From contig CAZITB010000006.1 of assembly GCA_964542055.1 (NCBI GenBank), positions 1-48,568 on the forward strand: a DNA stretch of 48,568 nucleotides, given 5' to 3'. How positions within the stretch are numbered: position 1 is the first letter of the stretch; each line of letters starts with the position of its first letter. Origin of the DNA: CAZITB01 sp964542055 (GTDB taxonomy: Bacteria; Planctomycetota; Phycisphaerae; Sedimentisphaerales; CAMDDF01). A model generated the notes under the pieces. It was given only the letters and a program-made list of their open reading frames with translations. It did no database searches and was not told the DNA's origin. The position numbers were made by a program, and so were the translations under genes. This document shows, in pieces, positions 41,701 to 48,568 of the stretch.

Positions 41701-42399
41701 TCACCATAGCTCAGGGTCAAACGCCGCCGGGCAATATTTGGTTATCGGACATTGCCCGCAATCCGGTTTTCGAGCCTTGCAGATGCTTCGCCCGTGAAAA
41801 ACAATCAAATGGCTAAACATCGTCCACCTGGCTTTGGGCACCACTTCCATCAGATCGTATTCCAGCTTGACCGGATCACTGTTTTCGCTAAGCCCCAGCC
41901 GCCGCGACAACCGTATCATGTGCGTATCGCAAATTATCCCCTGCACATTGTAAACATTGCCAAGTATCACGTTGGCCGTTTTCCGCCCGACCCCCGGCAG
42001 CTCCAGCAAGCCTTCCATCGTATCAGGCACCTTGCCGCCGAACTTATCAATTATGATTTGGCATGCGTTTTTTATCGACCTTGCCTTATTGCGGTAAAAA
42101 CCCGTTGACTTGATATCCCGCTCAATTTCATTCACGTCTGCATTTGCCCAATCCCTGGCAGATGTGTATTTTTTATAGATATCTTTGGCCACGATATTGA
42201 CCCTTGCATCGGTGCACTGCGCCGCCAGTATTGTCGATATCAAAAGCTCCAGCGGGCTGCTGTGGTCGAGGCTGCATTTGGCTTCCGGATACGTCCGCAT
42301 CAATATCGGGTACATTTTTTTCACCCGCTCTTTCACAACCGACCGATCAACTTTGATTTTCTTCGAGGGCTTTTTCTTGCTGGTTTTCTTTTTAGCCAT
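41701..42399 (-). CDS. nth: Endonuclease III (DNA glycosylase/AP lyase)
   Basis: This 232-residue base-excision repair enzyme removes oxidised pyrimidines and cuts the abasic site. The helix-hairpin-helix ELPGVGRKTANV holds the catalytic Lys, CDTHMIRLSRRLGL the catalytic Asp, and the C-terminal C-x6-C-x2-C-x5-C (CKARKPDCGQCPITKYC) the [4Fe-4S] cluster. A Lys-rich N-terminal tail (about 20 residues) may help to bind DNA. The ATG at 42399 shares its A with the TGA stop of the upstream dsbD-like gene (TGATG), so translation is coupled; a GTG one codon earlier is possible. Confidence 0.93.
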   Translation of the reverse strand: MAKKKTSKKKPSKKIKVDRSVVKERVKKMYPILMRTYPEAKCSLDHSSPLELLISTILAAQCTDARVNIVAKDIYKKYTSARDWANADVNEIERDIKSTGFYRNKARSIKNACQIIIDKFGGKVPDTMEGLLELPGVGRKTANVILGNVYNVQGIICDTHMIRLSRRLGLSENSDPVKLEYDLMEVVPKARWTMFSHLIVFHGRSICKARKPDCGQCPITKYCPAAFDPELW

Positions 42400-44201
42400 C
42401 ACTCGATTCTTTCCAGCACCTCTTTCAGATCGCTTTTGCTGATAATACCTCTCAGCTTGATCGGCCCTTCCACGCCCGGCAGATGCACAACCGTAACCGG
42501 CACACCCGGCTCATTATAAACATTTTCAAGCGCTTTAGTCGCGGGCATATTGATGGTGGTAGTATCGCCTTTGACCGTCAGAACATTTTTCTCCTCGAGC
42601 AGCTCTGCAATATCTTTCTGCTGGAAAACCCGCTTATCAACTACCTTGCAAGTCGCACACCATGTCGCATCGAACTTTATCACCACCGGCGTATCAGCCT
42701 CTATCGCCTGCTCGATCATCTGCGCATCGTATTCAACCCAGTTGATATTGACCTTATCGCCGTCGCTGTAAAAATAAAAACTGCCTGCAACCGCAAGTAC
42801 AACCGCCGCGATCCTTATAGCATATTTTTTGCCTTTGCTGGTTCTGTAATGCACCCATCCGCCCCACATCCAAACCGCGAAACTTAAAACCACCGCATAA
42901 TAAAGTGTGTTGATAATCTCCTCGGCCGGCAAGGCTTCAAGCAGTTTAACCGCGATAAATATAAGCACAAAACCCATGGCGATTTTCACCCGCTCCATCC
43001 AGTCGCCGGGCTTGGGAACTTTATTAAGCAACCCCGGAAAAGATATCAGCACCGCATAAGGCAGCGCCATACCAACACCCATCAGCAAAAACACCGCGGT
43101 ACTGATTGCCAGGTTCTGAGTCTGGGCCCATGCCACAACCCCAGCGAGAATTCCGAAACTGCACGGCGTGCTCAAAAGAGCCGCCAGAAATCCCATCCCC
43201 AGCGATCCCGAGAAACTCTCGCCGCTTCCTGCCTTGCCAGTTATCGTTGAAGGTACCGCGATCGAGAAAACCCCGAACATAAACAACCCCAAAACTATCA
43301 GCAAAAGCGACATGCCCGTAATAAACCACGGGTACCGGAAATAATCGCCCCACTGCAAAACGGTCCCGAAACCAATTTTAAGAACAATATTCAAAATCGC
43401 TATCAAAGCGAAAAACCCTATTATACCAAAACAAAACGTCAGACCAAGTCCAAGCGACCTTGTCTTTGACTCCTGCGAATGTTTCAATAGCTTTGTAATT
43501 ATCAGCGGGATTACCGGCAGAACACAAGGCATAACGTTAAATAGAAATCCAGTAACTACAGCCAGCAGCAACTTGCTGAAAGTAATCAACCCGAAACCGG
43601 TTTTGACTGTCGCATCATCAGCGGCTTCTTTGAGCACTGCCTGTCTTTCGGGCAGCTCGAATTTGGCCTGGCTCTGGATCTGTCCGATCGATGGCAAAAA
43701 CGAAAACTGCACTTGCTGTAAAATCCGGCACTGAAAATCAGAACAGTACGCACCAATGATTTCAACTACAGCCGTGTCACTTCTGAGCATCGATTCATCG
43801 GTAACTGTAAACGGAAGAAAAACAGTAAACTGCCCGCTGTAAACCTGTAAATTTTTATCCTGTGTTTTATCGAAATATTTTTTCGGCTCAGGCATTATCG
43901 GCTCACCGAATTTGAGCCCATGATCATTCAAAACATTCAAATGCAAATACAGATTCGGCGCCAATGCGGTTTCAGGATCAGCGTAAAAATGCCATTTGTC
44001 ACCGGCATTGAAATGTATCGCTACTGCTGAGTTGCTGCCTTTGGCGATAGTTTCATGTTGTAGTTCATAGGTTATCTTTACCGCGTCATTTTCAAAGATA
44101 ACGTTTGTATCGTTTGCATCTTCGGATTGAGCCAAAACAGGCAAAGACAAAAAAACCGCAAACAAACAACACCACTTCACCGCTGCCAAATTCGTTTTCA
44201 T
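42399..44201 (-). CDS. dsbD: DsbD-like thiol:disulfide interchange protein
   Basis: This 600-residue inner-membrane protein carries reducing power from the cytoplasm to the periplasm. It has a signal peptide (1-25), an N-terminal periplasmic domain (about 28-190), an eight-helix transmembrane core with the redox Cys pair (NVMPCVLPVIPL and STPCSFGIL), and a C-terminal thioredoxin domain with the active site WCATCK (Cys515, Cys518). The N-terminal Cys pair is near CSDFQC, the expected site of the alpha domain. It follows ftsH behind a terminator and precedes nth. With trxB and the MauE-like fusion elsewhere in this window it could form one thiol-redox chain. Confidence 0.9.
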   Translation of the reverse strand: MKTNLAAVKWCCLFAVFLSLPVLAQSEDANDTNVIFENDAVKITYELQHETIAKGSNSAVAIHFNAGDKWHFYADPETALAPNLYLHLNVLNDHGLKFGEPIMPEPKKYFDKTQDKNLQVYSGQFTVFLPFTVTDESMLRSDTAVVEIIGAYCSDFQCRILQQVQFSFLPSIGQIQSQAKFELPERQAVLKEAADDATVKTGFGLITFSKLLLAVVTGFLFNVMPCVLPVIPLIITKLLKHSQESKTRSLGLGLTFCFGIIGFFALIAILNIVLKIGFGTVLQWGDYFRYPWFITGMSLLLIVLGLFMFGVFSIAVPSTITGKAGSGESFSGSLGMGFLAALLSTPCSFGILAGVVAWAQTQNLAISTAVFLLMGVGMALPYAVLISFPGLLNKVPKPGDWMERVKIAMGFVLIFIAVKLLEALPAEEIINTLYYAVVLSFAVWMWGGWVHYRTSKGKKYAIRIAAVVLAVAGSFYFYSDGDKVNINWVEYDAQMIEQAIEADTPVVIKFDATWCATCKVVDKRVFQQKDIAELLEEKNVLTVKGDTTTINMPATKALENVYNEPGVPVTVVHLPGVEGPIKLRGIISKSDLKEVLERIE

Positions 44202-44223
44202 CAGATACCTTTCAAACTGAATC

Positions 44224-44256
44224 TAAAAAAAAGGCGGGCATATTAAACCCGCCATA
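44224..44256 (-). terminator. Terminator of ftsH
   Basis: On the minus strand GGCGGG pairs with CCCGCC and eight T follow. It lies 27 bp past the ftsH stop and just before the dsbD start. Confidence 0.85.
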
Positions 44257-44282
44257 ATGTTTTCAATTTTCAAATATCAAGC

Positions 44283-46482
44283 CTAAGCGTTTTCACGTTC
44301 GCCCTGTTCGCTTTCGCCTTTATCTTCATCTTTATCTTCATCTTTAAAAGGCGATTCAACCTCTTTAGGCTCTTCCTCGCTTTTTTCCTTTGCCTCTTGG
44401 GCGTTGGAAACTTCAGTCTTTTGCTGCTCTTTTTCCAGAAGCTGCGTTACCGTCGGCTTATCAAGCTGCTTACCTTCCAATATACTGCGAACTTCCATCG
44501 CGTCAAGGGTCTCATACTTGAGCAATGCGTCAGCAACCGCTTCGAGTTTTTCCTTATGTTCGATAATCAAATCCTTGGCATTCTTATACGCCTGGTCGAT
44601 CAGCTTGTGAATTTCGGCATCGATCTTTTCGATGGTGCTTTCGGAAATCTCTTTCGTCGAACCCGGATAATACTCGTTCATTCCGCTGTTGCTGGAGAAA
44701 TTGATTGGACCAAGATCACTCATTCCCCAGTTGGTTACCATCTCGCGGGCAATGTTGGTAGCCTGGTGAATATCAGAAACCGCACCGCTGGAAATATCGC
44801 CGCAGAAAAGCTCTTCCGCGATCCTGCCGCCATAGCAAATCTGCAGCTGAGACAGGCAGAACTTTTTCGTGTAGTGCTGACGATCCTTCTCGGGCAGCGA
44901 GAATGTCGCTCCGCCCATCGGACCGCGAGGAATGATACTAACCTTGTGCAGCGGGTCGGCGTCTTTGACTATCGCCTGAACCAGCGTATGACCGGCTTCA
45001 TGAAAAGCTGTCAGCCGCTTGTCTTCGGCATCTACCTGCCTGCTGCGTTTTGCGCGTCCCCAGCGAACCTTGTCCCTGGCTTCCTCGAAGTCTTCTTCCT
45101 CAACGTAATCCTTGTTCGCCATTGTCGCGGCAATCGCAGCTTCGTTGATAATCGCTTCAAGTTCCGCTCCGCTGAACATCGGCGTACCTCTTGCTATCTT
45201 CTCAAGATTTGTGTTTTCGGCAACCCTGATCTTGCGCGAATGCACTTTCAGAATTTCCAACCTGCCCTTGATATCCGGCAACGGAACATTTACCTGTCTG
45301 TCAAATCTGCCCGGACGCGTAAGAGCATGGTCAAGGATATCCGCACGGTTTGTCGCGGCAATTACGATTACCTGGTCGGATGTATCGAAACCATCCATCT
45401 CAACAAGTATCGCATTTAATGTCTGTTCACGTTCATCGTGTCCGCCGCTTACAAAGCCAGGGCCTCTCTTACGCCCGATAGCGTCAATTTCATCAAGGAA
45501 TATGATACAGGGCGAATTGTCCTTTGCCTGTTTGAAAAGGTCACGCACTCGGCTTGCGCCAACACCGACAAACATCTCTACAAAGTCACTTCCTGATATG
45601 CTGAAAAATGGAACGTCCGCTTCGCCTGCGATGGCTTTTGCCAGCAGTGTTTTACCGCATCCGGGAGGGCCCGCAAGCAACACCCCACGGGGAATACGTC
45701 CGCCGAGTTTTCTGAATCGTTTTGGGTTTTTCAAAAATTCGATCGTCTCGGTAACTTCTTCCTTTGCTTCTTCGATACCGGCAACATCATTGAAAGTAAC
45801 CTTTTTCTGGTCCTTGCCGCGAAGTTTATGCTTGCTGCGTCCAAAGCTCATCAGCATTGAACCGGGTCCGCCGCCGCGTGAGGCTCTGGCGAACAAAAAG
45901 TAAAAAATGGCCACAAGCAGAATTATCGGCAGCAGTGTATTTATCAGTATCGGCAACCATGTTTGCGGCCTGGTAACTTCATATTTAATGTTTGTACCTT
46001 CAAGCATTTCAAAAAGTCTTTCGCCGCTTATCGTTTGATCCCATACGACTACAAACTCAGCGGGCTGACCTTCTTCGATATCCGCAATGCCTTTCTGATT
46101 GAGCTTACCCTTGATTTCGGTGGGGCCAATGGTAAGGCTCTCAACCTTTTCCTGCTTGATATTATCGATCAAGGAGTCGTACCTGATCTCCGGCAGCTGG
46201 TTGACCTTGGAAAACATCATCATAACTGTAAGTATGACAAGCCCGATCAAAAGCCAGCTAAACGGCCCCCTGTTATATTTGAAAGGAGGTTTCTTTTCCG
46301 GTGTCTTCTCTGGCGTCTTTTCTGGTGTCTGTTTTGGTGTNNNNNNNNNNNNNNNNNNNNNNNNNNNNNNNNNNNNNNNNNNNNNNNNNNNNNNNNNNNN
46401 NNNNNNNNNNNNNNNNNNNNNNNNNNNNNNNNNNNNNNNNTGGTGTCTGTTTTGGTGTTTTTTTCTCGTTTTGTTTATCCAT
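44283..46482 (-). CDS. ftsH: ATP-dependent zinc metalloprotease FtsH with a TP-rich repeat tail; interrupted by an N gap
   Basis: This is a membrane AAA+ protease that degrades damaged membrane and regulatory proteins. Clear features are two membrane segments around a periplasmic domain of about 75 residues, Walker A GPPGCGKT, Walker B IIFLDEID, the SRH TNRADILDHALTRPGRFD, zinc motif HEAGH, and an acidic C-terminal tail of about 60 residues. The frame stays open above any internal start and continues through TPEK repeats to the gap. Beyond the gap, ATG at 46482 opens MDKQNEKKTPKQTP with the same repeat, so I take this as the start. The two parts differ in frame by one across 100 N, which a placeholder length explains. 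Upstream lies an AAGAAAG-like weak site. Confidence 0.85.
46293..46458 (-). repeat. 12-bp tandem repeat in the 5' end of ftsH, collapsed at the gap
   Basis: Flanking the gap on the minus strand, 12-base units such as ACACCAGAAAAG encode TPEK, TPEK, TPEK and TPKQ. The same 18 bases (ACACCAAAACAGACACCA) appear on both sides of the Ns, which shows the array runs into the gap from each side. Confidence 0.8.
46341..46440. other. Assembly gap: exactly 100 N
   Basis: A run of 100 N inside ftsH. The round length suggests a placeholder, so positions to the right may be shifted relative to the true sequence. For the ftsH frame to be continuous, the true gap must be a multiple of three. Confidence 0.95.
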
Positions 46483-46512
46483 CAATTTCTTTCTTTAATA
46501 TTTAAAAAATTA

Positions 46513-47037
46513 CTACCAATCAAGCTGCATCAATTCAACTATTCGCTGGGCCAGCTTGTTGGCTGTAACATCCTTGGCGTATTCGATCGTCTGGTTCTGG
46601 AACTCGGAATAACTGGTCGAAGCCTTTACATCCCTGCCTTTAATAATATACTCATCGTTTCGAAGATTGACCCATGAAAATTGGGCTTGAGCCGTTGCCA
46701 GCTTTTCCAGTGCTCTTCCTGTTTGTCTTTCTCCTGCCAGAACGATTTCGTTAATTGCTACAACTTCCCCGGATAGAACAGAATCTGCCCTGGAACGATC
46801 CGACACCACTTTATACGGTGTCTGGGCCTCTATTCTCTTAACGAGGGCGTCTGTTAATGTGTACTCCAAATTGCGTCGGAAGGTTCGGTTTTCGAACATT
46901 TCCACGTAAATTGTTGAGACATCCTCGCTATAGAGCCACTGGTCGGAATAATCGCTGGTTACACATCCGCCAAATGTAAATAAAAGCCCGCATGAGGCTA
47001 AAAGGCAAATTATTAATTTTGACAATTTATTTTTCAT
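46513..47037 (-). CDS. lptE: LptE-like outer-membrane lipoprotein
   Basis: This 174-residue lipoprotein has a signal ending FGGC (lipidated Cys25). The body fits the LptE family: DVSTIYVEMFENRTFRRNLEYTLTDALVKRIEAQTPYKVVSDRSRADSVLSGEV, with the typical early strand, a helix of basic residues and the ADSVLSG strand. LptE plugs the LptD barrel that puts lipopolysaccharide into the outer membrane, so it supports a diderm cell. I start at the ATG at 47037, since AAGGA lies eight or nine bases upstream; an ATG 14 codons earlier lacks a site. It follows bamD by 63 bp and precedes ftsH by 30 bp. The family is divergent, so the assignment rests on pattern. Confidence 0.7.
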   Translation of the reverse strand: MKNKLSKLIICLLASCGLLFTFGGCVTSDYSDQWLYSEDVSTIYVEMFENRTFRRNLEYTLTDALVKRIEAQTPYKVVSDRSRADSVLSGEVVAINEIVLAGERQTGRALEKLATAQAQFSWVNLRNDEYIIKGRDVKASTSYSEFQNQTIEYAKDVTANKLAQRIVELMQLDW

Positions 47038-47100
47038 ATCGTTTTTCCTTGAAATGAAATTCACAAACGACTTTATCATAAGATACTGTTATACAAGCAT

Positions 47101-48138
47101 TTAATCCTGCTTGTCGGGCAAGTCAATAAAGAACATGTTATCTTTGTCTTTGGGATCGAACCACCAGTCCCAGATCGAGCGTTTTTCTTGCTTTTTTGTC
47201 TGCATCGACCGGAGGGCGTCTTTTGCAAGCTGAGCAGCGGAGGATTTTGGCCACTGGTCAATAACGGCTTGATAGTACAATCCTGCTGCCTGTTTTTCGC
47301 CGGTTTTCTCGTAAAAATTAGCTATTTCGTAATCCTTATAGGCTTTTTGTTCCTCTATCAGGGCAAGCTGCTGTTTGATCTCCAGCTGGTTGGCCTGGAC
47401 GGGATATCGGGTTTTGAAGTCCTGATAATAGCTTTGGGCACTTTCGAGGTTTTGAGAGTTGAACTTGTAGCCCTTGTATGACGAGTGCAGGCTGCGAGCC
47501 ATGCCCAGAAGGGCCTGCTGGGCGGTATCGGATGTCGGCCATCGGCTGTAGATTTCTGACCATGTCTCATAGGCCTGGAGATACATTCCCTGTTGTTCGT
47601 AGTTTTCGGCAAGTGTTATCAGTGCCCGTTTGCCGATGGGCAGGTTGCCGGCTTTTTCGGAGATATTATGCATTATCGCCGCGGCTTCTTCATAAGCCTT
47701 TAGCCTTAATACCTTTAGGCGGGTTACTTTCTGGCCGTTGAGGAAAGCGACAGCGATGTCATAGAGCCGCTCGAGGGCAGGTTCATAAAAATCGCTTTGC
47801 GGATATAGCTCGAGGAATTCCTGGTATTTTTTTACGGCTTTTAGGTAATTTTCGTCGGCAAAGAGGATTTCGGCTTCTACGAAGGCATTGAAATCTTCGC
47901 CTGCGAACTGGGGATATTGGCCTTTGAGCTGGCTTGTCAGCTTTTTTAGATCGTTGGGTTTGTTCTGGTTTATGAGTTTTTTGAATTTTACGATCTGTTC
48001 CAGGTAGTCGGGGGTTTGCTGGGAACCGACAGACTGCCATGAACCGGACTGGCCCAGGCGGAGGGTTTCTGCGCCGCTGGTGAGGGTCAGGGCCAGCGAT
48101 AAGATTATCAGGGTAAATGTAATTTTCTTACTATACAT
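47101..48138 (-). CDS. bamD: BamD-like TPR protein of outer-membrane assembly
   Basis: This 345-residue protein has a signal peptide (1-23, ending SGA) without a lipobox Cys and a series of tetratricopeptide repeats such as ENYLKAVKKYQEFLELYPQSDF, ENYEQQGMYLQAYETWSEIYSRWP and ANFYEKTGEKQAAGLYYQAVIDQWPKS. The layout matches BamD/YfiO, which works with BamA in beta-barrel insertion, but the missing lipid anchor and the middle region are atypical, so a more general TPR protein is possible. The ATG at 48138 has AGGGA before it. A promoter (48180-48207) heads the bamD, lptE, ftsH series. Confidence 0.65.
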   Translation of the reverse strand: MYSKKITFTLIILSLALTLTSGAETLRLGQSGSWQSVGSQQTPDYLEQIVKFKKLINQNKPNDLKKLTSQLKGQYPQFAGEDFNAFVEAEILFADENYLKAVKKYQEFLELYPQSDFYEPALERLYDIAVAFLNGQKVTRLKVLRLKAYEEAAAIMHNISEKAGNLPIGKRALITLAENYEQQGMYLQAYETWSEIYSRWPTSDTAQQALLGMARSLHSSYKGYKFNSQNLESAQSYYQDFKTRYPVQANQLEIKQQLALIEEQKAYKDYEIANFYEKTGEKQAAGLYYQAVIDQWPKSSAAQLAKDALRSMQTKKQEKRSIWDWWFDPKDKDNMFFIDLPDKQD

Positions 48139-48179
48139 AGTCAATCCCTTATATAGTTATTGGAGTCCTTAATTCAGTT

Positions 48180-48207
48180 ATTATACTGTATAGATTAGCA
48201 GTTGCAA
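48180..48207 (-). promoter_or_regulatory. Promoter of the bamD-lptE-ftsH series
   Basis: On the minus strand TTGCAA (48207-48202), a 16-bp spacer and TATAAT (48185-48180) predict a start near 48173, with AAGGGA then the ATG at 48138. Confidence 0.6.
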
Positions 48208-48436
48208 AGGTTCTTTGGGGCGATAAATATTATAAAGTGGGTTTTTTTAAGCTTAAATATTTGTGGTTAGGTTTTGGGCGAAATAGGGAGGTGTTTTTTG
48301 CTTGCGTGAATGGTCGAGATTGTACCAAAGCTGCAAGGCCGAAAATGACACTAAGTATTTAAGACTCGGGGTAAAATTTAACGTAAGTGCTTGTAAATGA
48401 TGAACTTAGGCTGGGCTGTAGTAAAATAAAAAAAGG
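48208..48436. other. Gene-free stretch at the right edge
   Basis: I see no protein gene here. One 17-codon plus-strand frame (GTG after AGGGAGG, near 48308) has a ribosome-like site but no other support. The right edge continues into the tandem repeat at 48437-48520. Confidence 0.35.
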
Positions 48437-48520
48437 TGCGGTTTTGGGTACTTTTGAGCTGGTTTTGGCTAGTTTACCCCAAGTTTTGTTCAGTTTGGGT
48501 CAAGTTTGGGGCAGTTTGCC
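48437..48520. repeat. Degenerate 21-bp tandem repeat, four copies
   Basis: Units at 48437-48457, 48458-48478, 48479-48499 and 48500-48520 align on a core GTTTTGG followed by AGTTT; the plus strand is rich in G and T. The minus strand reads as heptapeptides of the form xKLxKTx (PKLNKTW, GKLAKTS, SKVPKTA), broken by one stop codon in the array. Confidence 0.6.
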
Positions 48521-48568
48521 CGATTTTCGGGGAAAAGGGCGTTTTTGCCCGGCAAGTGGAAAATTGAA

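Noticed and set aside
46273..46485. Frameshift or separate small gene at the start of ftsH
   Set aside because: The frame change coincides with 100 placeholder Ns, and both flanks carry the same repeat in the reading frame expected for one protein.

Overview
The window looks like chromosomal DNA from a planctomycete of the Phycisphaerae/Sedimentisphaerales type. The grounds are three exported proteins with PEP-CTERM tails of the 'PAPGAVLLGSIGVSVVGW + RRRK' style, a pyrophosphate-type phosphofructokinase, outer-membrane genes (BamD-like, LptE-like, porin), and anaerobe-type redox genes (class I hybrid cluster protein, an Rrf2 regulator with cysteines, an atypical ferredoxin). The lineage is inferred from protein style only; there is no rRNA, tRNA, CRISPR array or insertion sequence in the window.

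Layout. 1-5023: a possible small RNA unit, an SGNH hydrolase, pfp, a 25-codon Lys/Tyr-repeat microgene and three PEP-CTERM protein genes, each with its own promoter, a roughly 100-140 nt leader and a terminator. 5278-12045: recJ, a MauE-like/thioredoxin-like fusion, the minus-strand operon (unknown anchored protein, trxB, site-2 protease), and a PilZ protein. 12046-13613: an AT-rich two-gene restriction-modification island with a BglII-like nuclease. 13614-14733: phhB and a lipoprotein amidase. 14836-19158: an Rrf2 regulator, cupin, hcp, ferredoxin and permease operon that looks like a nitrosative or redox stress unit. 19130-21520: bioD-nadB. 21711-23448: a membrane-anchored aspartyl-protease-like protein and an amidase/PGRP-like protein that appears to have lost its zinc ligands. 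23805-28445: metallophosphoesterase, yidC, a 31-codon membrane microgene, an M20 peptidase and a GNAT acetyltransferase.

28609-38103 is a full phosphate regulon: phoB, phoR, a porin, pstS-C-A-B and phoU. Direct repeats of CTAACA with an 11-bp period stand before phoB, the porin and pstS and are the likely PhoB boxes. pstA carries a large coiled-coil-like extracytoplasmic insertion, and a strong terminator-like hairpin lies between the pstS Pho box and its start codon. 38104-48138 holds apbE, a B12-binding-type radical SAM protein, a LOG-family protein, and the minus-strand series bamD, lptE, ftsH, dsbD, nth. A 100-base run of N falls inside the 5' end of ftsH, in a 12-bp tandem repeat that encodes a TP(E/K)(K/Q) tail. 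The right edge carries a degenerate 21-bp tandem repeat.

The most unusual items are the shared GGGGAYGGA leader motif of the PEP-CTERM genes, the Lys/Tyr hexapeptide microgene, the zinc-less PGRP-like protein, the pst leader hairpin, the PstA insertion, the FtsH repeat tail, and the restriction-modification pair whose methyltransferase appears to be leaderless.
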